Shown: positions 12,184-16,270 of the stretch, one piece after another
Numbering within the stretch: position 1 is the first letter of the stretch
Layout of the letters: each line of letters begins with the position of its first letter
Assembly (NCBI GenBank): GCA_964494985.1
Contig: CAZBUB010000049.1
Span: forward strand, 1-16,270
Direction of reading: 5' to 3'
DNA length: 16,270 bases
Source: CAZBUB01 sp964494985
GTDB taxonomy: Bacteria; Desulfobacterota; Desulfovibrionia; Desulfovibrionales; Desulfothermaceae
The notes under the pieces: model-generated
Databases searched by the model: none
Told to the model about the DNA's origin: nothing
The model's input: only the letters and a program-made list of their open reading frames with translations
Made by a program: the position numbers and the translations under genes

Positions 12184-15171
12184 ATGGTACATAGGGTCTT
12201 GGTCCAATTAAAGCCGCAGATCCCGGATGTACAAGGCCAAAACGTGGCAGCCAGGATAAAAAGGGACTTGGGTCTGCAGGTGGATGATGTGCGCCTGATC
12301 AAAGTTTATTCAGTGCAAGGTCTGAAGGAAGATATGCTCCAGGAGGTCCTGGACAGGTGCTTGCTGCATGATCCTGTTTTGCACCAGGTCTCCCTGCAGC
12401 CCTTGGCCTGGGGACTGGACTGGATCCTGGAGGTGGGCTACCGGCCTGGGGTGACTGACAATGAGGGTCGAGTGGCGGTGGAGTGTCTGCGCACCGGACT
12501 GGGCCTGGAGCAGGGACATTTTTTGCAGGTCTATACCGCCTGTCAATACCTGCTGCAGGGGGATCTCGGGCAAGAGGACGTGGAGCGTATTGCCACGGAC
12601 CTTTTGGCCAATCAGCTCATAGAGGAATACCGCTTCAAAAGCAGGTCCCAATGGGAGCAGGACCCTGGTTTTCCGATTCGGATCCCTGAGGTCAGCGGCA
12701 GGCCCCTGGACGAGGTGCAAAGTGTGTCCTTGGCAGGTTTGAGCCCTGCAGAGCTGGAGGAGCTCAGCAGACAGCGGATCCTGGCCTTGAGTCAGGAGGA
12801 GATGCTTTGCATCCAGGAGTATTATCAAAAGCGCACAATTCAGGAGTACAGGCAAAGTAAAGGACTGCCTCTAGAGCCTACTGACGCGGAGCTAGAGGTT
12901 TTGGCCCAGACCTGGTCAGAGCACTGCAAGCATAAGATATTCAATGCCAGCATTGATTACCACAATCAGGAGACAGGTCAAGGGCAAAGGATAGACAGCC
13001 TGTTTCATACCTACATCCAGAAAAGCACGCAAAATATCAGAAAGCACAAGGCCGAGAAAGACCTTTGCCTGTCAGTATTTAAGGACAATGCTGGAGTGAT
13101 ACGATTTGACCAGGATTATTCCGCCTGCATCAAGGTGGAGACCCACAACAGCCCCTCTGCCCTGGATCCCTACGGCGGGGCCCTAACCGGCATTGTGGGG
13201 GTGAACCGAGACCCCATGGGCACAGGCCTGGGGGCGAATTTGCTTTGCAACAGCGATGTCTTCTGTTTTGCATCGCCGTTTTACGAGCAAGACCTGCCGC
13301 CCAGGCTGTTGCATCCCAGGCGGGTCCTGGAAGGGGTGCGCAAAGGGGTGGAGCACGGGGGCAATCAATCTGGGATACCTACTGTAAACGGAGCCCTGGT
13401 TTTTGATTCCAGGTTTTTGGGCAAGCCTTTGGTCTTCTGCGGCACTGTAGGCCTGATGCCGGCCTGGATCCAGGGCAGGCCCAGCCACACAAAGCAGGCT
13501 AGATGCGGGGACAGGATATTGATGGTCGGGGGCAGGGTGGGCAAGGACGGCATCCATGGGGCCACCTTCTCCTCAGAGGCCTTACACGCAGAGTCTCCTG
13601 CTACTGCGGTGCAAATTGGGGACCCTATTACCCAACGCAAGATGTACGATTTTCTGATGCGGGCCAGGGACATGGGTCTGTACAATGCGATCACTGATAA
13701 CGGCGCAGGGGGGCTGTCTTCCTCTGTGGGGGAGATGGCCCAGGATACCGGGGGCTGTGAGATGGATCTCTCCAGAGTGCCGTTGAAGTACGACGGGCTT
13801 ATGCCCTGGGAAATTTTGCTCTCAGAGGCCCAGGAGAGGATGACCCTGGCCGTGCCCCAGGAGAACTTGCAGCGGTTTCTGCAGCTGGCCAGGCAGATGG
13901 ATGTCCTGGCCACAGACTTGGGTAGGTTTACAGACAGTGGTTTCTTTCGGGTCTTTTTTGGCTCCAAGCCTGTGGCTGAGCTGGACATGGAATTTTTACA
14001 CCACGGTCTGCCCCAGATGCAGCTCAAGGCCGGCTGGAAGGAGCCAGTGTTTGAGCCGGTAGAGGTTTCGGATGTACAGGGAGGCAGACCTGGGGAGCTG
14101 CTATTCAGGATGCTGGGCAGACTCAACATCTGCAGCAAGGAGTATATTATTCGCCAGTATGACCATGAGGTGCAAGGGGGCAGCGTCATCAAGCCTATGA
14201 TGGGCCCGGGCGCAGGCGGCCCCACGGATGCCTCGGTTTTTCGGCCTGTTTTGGACAGAAGGCAAGGCTTAGTGCTTTCCAACGGGATCTGTCCCAAATT
14301 CAGCGACCTGGATACCTACTGGATGCTGGCCAACGCCCTGGATGAGGCTGTGCGCAACGCTGTTGCAGTGGGCGGAGATCCAGAGCAGATGGTGGGAGTG
14401 GACAATTTCTGCTGGTGTGATCCTGTGCTCTCGGAAAAGACCCCGGATGGAGAATACAAACTGGCCCAGCTGGTTAGGGCCAACCAGGCCCTGGCCCATT
14501 TTTGCCAGGGCTTTGGGGTGCCTTGCGTCTCTGGCAAGGACTCCATGAAGAACGACTACTCCATGCAGGGCATCAAGATCTCCATTCCGCCTACTGTGCT
14601 CTTCTCGGTGCTGGGAATTGTCCCGGATGTGGAAAAGGCTGTTTCCTCGGATCTGAAGCAGGCCGGGGATCTGATCTATATCCTGGGGAGAACCAGACGG
14701 GAGCTGGGAGGAACCGAGTTAGCTCAGGAGTTAGGCCTCAAGGCTGCAGGTGTGCCCCAGGTAGACCTGCTTGCGGCCCGCAAGCGCTACAGGACCCTGT
14801 ATCTGGCCATGCAGAAAGGGCTGGTTAATGCCTGTCACGATCTGTCTGATGGTGGACTGGCAGTGGCTGCAGCAGAGATGGTGATAGCCGGCAATCTGGG
14901 CGCCAGCCTGAGGCTGGAGGCTTTGCCTGGGGCTGAGTTGGGGCTGAGCTTGACAGAGTTATTATATAGTGAATCCCCCAGCAGATTTCTGGTTACCGTG
15001 CCCAGAGAAAAGGCAGAAGATTTTGAGTCCTGTTTCCAGGGTCAGGCCTGGGCCTGGTTGGGCGAGGTCTGCCAGGATTTCACCTTAAAGCTTGCCTGGC
15101 AGGGAGACAGTTATCTGCACCTGGCAGGAGAGGACTTGGCCCGAGCCTGGAAGGGAACTATGGACTGGTAG
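12184..15171 (+). CDS. purL: Phosphoribosylformylglycinamidine synthase, PurL with PurS-like N-terminus
   Basis: The protein has 995 aa and catalyses the ATP-dependent conversion of FGAR to FGAM, step four of purine synthesis. The first 150 residues hold two PurS-like modules (VLVQLKPQIPDVQGQ at 6-20 and LEVGYRPGVTDNEGR at 82-96), corresponding to the PurS-dimer-like N-terminal domain known in large PurL enzymes. Synthase motifs follow: TWSEHCKHK (243-251), VETHNSPSALDPYGGA (318-333), DNGAGGLSSSVGEMA, LSEAQERM, AVGGDP near 728, VSGKDSMKND near 782 and CHDLSDGGLA near 883. The C-terminal glutaminase (PurQ) domain of the 1,295-aa E. coli enzyme is absent, so a separate PurQ must supply ammonia. 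The ATG has AGGGGTGA upstream. It is transcribed alone in this window. Confidence 0.96.
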   Translation: MVHRVLVQLKPQIPDVQGQNVAARIKRDLGLQVDDVRLIKVYSVQGLKEDMLQEVLDRCLLHDPVLHQVSLQPLAWGLDWILEVGYRPGVTDNEGRVAVECLRTGLGLEQGHFLQVYTACQYLLQGDLGQEDVERIATDLLANQLIEEYRFKSRSQWEQDPGFPIRIPEVSGRPLDEVQSVSLAGLSPAELEELSRQRILALSQEEMLCIQEYYQKRTIQEYRQSKGLPLEPTDAELEVLAQTWSEHCKHKIFNASIDYHNQETGQGQRIDSLFHTYIQKSTQNIRKHKAEKDLCLSVFKDNAGVIRFDQDYSACIKVETHNSPSALDPYGGALTGIVGVNRDPMGTGLGANLLCNSDVFCFASPFYEQDLPPRLLHPRRVLEGVRKGVEHGGNQSGIPTVNGALVFDSRFLGKPLVFCGTVGLMPAWIQGRPSHTKQARCGDRILMVGGRVGKDGIHGATFSSEALHAESPATAVQIGDPITQRKMYDFLMRARDMGLYNAITDNGAGGLSSSVGEMAQDTGGCEMDLSRVPLKYDGLMPWEILLSEAQERMTLAVPQENLQRFLQLARQMDVLATDLGRFTDSGFFRVFFGSKPVAELDMEFLHHGLPQMQLKAGWKEPVFEPVEVSDVQGGRPGELLFRMLGRLNICSKEYIIRQYDHEVQGGSVIKPMMGPGAGGPTDASVFRPVLDRRQGLVLSNGICPKFSDLDTYWMLANALDEAVRNAVAVGGDPEQMVGVDNFCWCDPVLSEKTPDGEYKLAQLVRANQALAHFCQGFGVPCVSGKDSMKNDYSMQGIKISIPPTVLFSVLGIVPDVEKAVSSDLKQAGDLIYILGRTRRELGGTELAQELGLKAAGVPQVDLLAARKRYRTLYLAMQKGLVNACHDLSDGGLAVAAAEMVIAGNLGASLRLEALPGAELGLSLTELLYSESPSRFLVTVPREKAEDFESCFQGQAWAWLGEVCQDFTLKLAWQGDSYLHLAGEDLARAWKGTMDW

Positions 15172-15181
15172 CTAAGGGGGC

Positions 15182-15358
15182 CTTCAGGGTGGAGACGTTC
15201 AGGGGGCCTGCCGCGCCAGGAGTCATAGGCTCTGGCTGCAACTTAGTGAACAGGAGTTGCCTGCGGTAGCTCAGGCCTAAAAAGTTTCCAAATGTGTAGC
15301 TAATCACTGCCTCACAACTCTATGCGCCGGTAGGCCCCCTGAAAGCCTACTTCAGGGT
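15182..15358. repeat. Long-range inverted repeat flanked by 9-bp direct repeats
   Basis: 15198-15213 (TTCAGGGGGCCTGCCG) pairs with 15328-15343 over 16 positions with one G-T wobble, enclosing 114 nt. Outside the arms the 9-mer CTTCAGGGT occurs directly repeated at 15182-15190 and 15350-15358. Inverted ends plus flanking direct repeats are the layout of a small non-autonomous insertion, but the direct repeat shares TTCAGGG with the arms, so it may not be a true target duplication. The region fills the gap between convergent purL and the prepilin peptidase gene. Confidence 0.6.
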
Positions 15359-15362
15359 AGGC
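15345..15362 (-). terminator. Hairpin spanning the prepilin peptidase stop codon
   Basis: GCCTAC (15345-15350) and GTAGGC (15357-15362) form a perfect 6-bp stem with a 6-nt loop. The peptidase stop codon (15352-15354) lies in the loop. It could take part in ending transcription of either convergent gene, though no T-run is present. Confidence 0.35.
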
Positions 15363-16137
15363 CCAGGTACCAGCGCATGAGCTCCGGGCCTAAAAGGATA
15401 TACAACATTCCGCCCAGGCTGAGGAAGGGGCCGAAGGGAATTGCTGTCTGCAAGCCTTGTCCAGGGCTGCGTCTCAAATATATAAGGCTGACTAGAAGTC
15501 CGCTTAAGGCTGCCAGGAATATGCTCAAGGGCAGGGCCTGCCAGCCCAGCAAAGCGCCCAGGAGCAGCATGAGCTTGATATCTCCACTCCCCAAGCCTTG
15601 AACTCCTTTCAGAGCCTTATAGGCTAGCTGCAAGAGCCAGAAGAGCGCGGCGCCGCTGATTGCCCCGATTAAGGAGCTCTGCCAGGAGATATGGGGCAGA
15701 AGCCAGGAGCAGGCAAAGGCCAGGAGCGCCCCAGGCAGTGTTAGAATGTCCGGCAGGATGTAGCTCTTGAGATCAATAAAGCTAAGCAGCAGCAGAATTC
15801 CGCCGAAGACCAGATAAATCAGCCATGGCCAGCCAGGACCGAATTTGAGGGCCAATGCCAGGGCCCAGAGCCCGGAGGCCGCCTCCAGGGCAGGATAGCG
15901 CAGGCTGATTCTTTGTCTGCACTGTCTGCATTTGCCCCAGAGGAGGATAAAGCTCAAAAGAGGCAGGTTTTCCCACCAGGAGAGATTGTGACCGCAATCT
16001 GGGCAATGGGACCCTGGGCGGACAATAGATTGGCCTGTGAGATAGCGGTGGACACAGACGTTGTAGAAGCTGCCCAGGCACAGGCCGAGGATTAGGGCCA
16101 GAGCAGGGAAAATTTGCTGCAGCTGCTCAATGTGCAT
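15352..16137 (-). CDS. pilD: Type 4 prepilin peptidase / N-methyltransferase
   Basis: The protein has 261 aa from the ATG at 16137, which has GGAGG 9 nt upstream; longer in-frame starts at 16146 and 16197 would overlap or precede that site. The N-terminal part carries GSFYNVCVHR (22-31) and two zinc-binding pairs, CPDC (45/48) and CRQC (70/73), of the methyltransferase domain. Aspartate protease residues are Asp122 (FIDLKSYILPD) and Asp186 (GLGSGDIKL). About seven hydrophobic segments place it in the inner membrane. It cleaves and N-methylates type IV pilin or type II secretion pseudopilin precursors. No pilus genes adjoin it here, so pilD and gspO cannot be separated. All catalytic residues are present. 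Confidence 0.95.
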   Translation of the reverse strand: MHIEQLQQIFPALALILGLCLGSFYNVCVHRYLTGQSIVRPGSHCPDCGHNLSWWENLPLLSFILLWGKCRQCRQRISLRYPALEAASGLWALALALKFGPGWPWLIYLVFGGILLLLSFIDLKSYILPDILTLPGALLAFACSWLLPHISWQSSLIGAISGAALFWLLQLAYKALKGVQGLGSGDIKLMLLLGALLGWQALPLSIFLAALSGLLVSLIYLRRSPGQGLQTAIPFGPFLSLGGMLYILLGPELMRWYLGLP

Positions 16138-16215
16138 GATGGGCATCCTCCGGGTTGACAAGGTTTGGTGAGCTGGACATAGTGCCTGCTTTGGCAATTT
16201 GTGCGGGATGGTTGA

Positions 16216-16250
16216 TTGACATCCTCCCTTCCCTAAAGGAAGGGGATTCC
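16216..16250 (-). mobile_element. Hairpin resembling an IS200/IS605 (TnpB) element end
   Basis: Stem CCCTTCC (16226-16232) and GGAAGGG (16238-16244) enclose CTAAA. On the minus strand the unit reads GAATCCCC...GGGAGGATGTCAA. That pattern, a short G/C stem closing into GAGGATGTCA, is one I associate with the ends of IS605-type tnpB elements. It ends in TCAA, like the right-end cleavage site of IS608. The matching transposase would lie right of the window. This is recall plus inference. Confidence 0.45.
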
Positions 16251-16270
16251 TGACTATGCAGCCAGGACCG

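Noticed and set aside
11992..12207. 71-aa minus-strand frame upstream of the Nudix gene
   Set aside because: It lies across the purL start and its ribosome-binding site, has no domain and lacks its own start signal.
13365..14297. 310-aa open frame antisense to purL
   Set aside because: It is a Ser/Pro-rich shadow of a strongly conserved PurL region, with no start signals.

Overview
This 16.3 kb window looks like chromosomal housekeeping sequence from a Gram-negative anaerobe. It is most likely a deltaproteobacterial sulfate reducer related to the Desulfovibrionales. The evidence is an outer-membrane lipid (Mla-type) transport operon, a rubrerythrin with a Fur-like operator, an Fe-S L-cysteine desulfidase-type enzyme, a large PurL without glutaminase domain, and two small proteins whose relatives I remember from Desulfovibrio genomes. 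No database search was possible, so the taxonomic assignment rests on recall. Strong Shine-Dalgarno sequences precede many genes. Codon use favours CTG, CAG and AGG, which makes CCWGG pentamers remarkably dense.

Layout. 1-161: intergenic, with two short palindromic repeats in opposite orientation. 162-830 (-): zinc-ribbon protein with an apparently decayed HD domain. 831-1094: divergent intergenic region with a perfect CRP/FNR-type palindrome. 1095-1679 (+): YqaA/DedA-type membrane protein with a TTG start. 1680-1940: a third copy of the palindromic repeat and a 23-bp inverted repeat. 1941-3258 (-): small hypothetical protein, membrane-anchored coiled-coil/LysM protein and small tautomerase. 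3584-7286 (-): the mla-type operon, read as STAS-MlaE fusion, MlaF ATPase, MlaD (MCE) and auxiliary lipoprotein, with a clear sigma70-type promoter. 7380-8264 (+): a divergent patatin-like phospholipase. 8379-9320 (-): LysM/L,D-transpeptidase. 9532-10026 (+): rubrerythrin. 10034-11948 (-): Nudix hydrolase overlapping a cysteine desulfidase/serine dehydratase-family gene. 12184-15171 (+): PurL with an N-terminal PurS-like region. 15172-15351: intergenic region with a long-range 16-bp inverted repeat. 15352-16137 (-): type 4 prepilin peptidase. 16216-16250: a hairpin resembling the end of an IS200/IS605-TnpB element that would lie beyond the right edge.

How the genes fit together. The mla block builds an inner-membrane lipid transporter with a periplasmic MCE ring, and the divergent patatin-like lipase suggests linked phospholipid trafficking and turnover. 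The L,D-transpeptidase and the LysM protein act at the peptidoglycan. Rubrerythrin handles peroxide under probable iron control. The window holds no strongly supported new system. The most distinctive items are the degenerate HD protein, the dispersed palindromes, the inverted-repeat element beside purL and the possible TnpB-transposon terminus.
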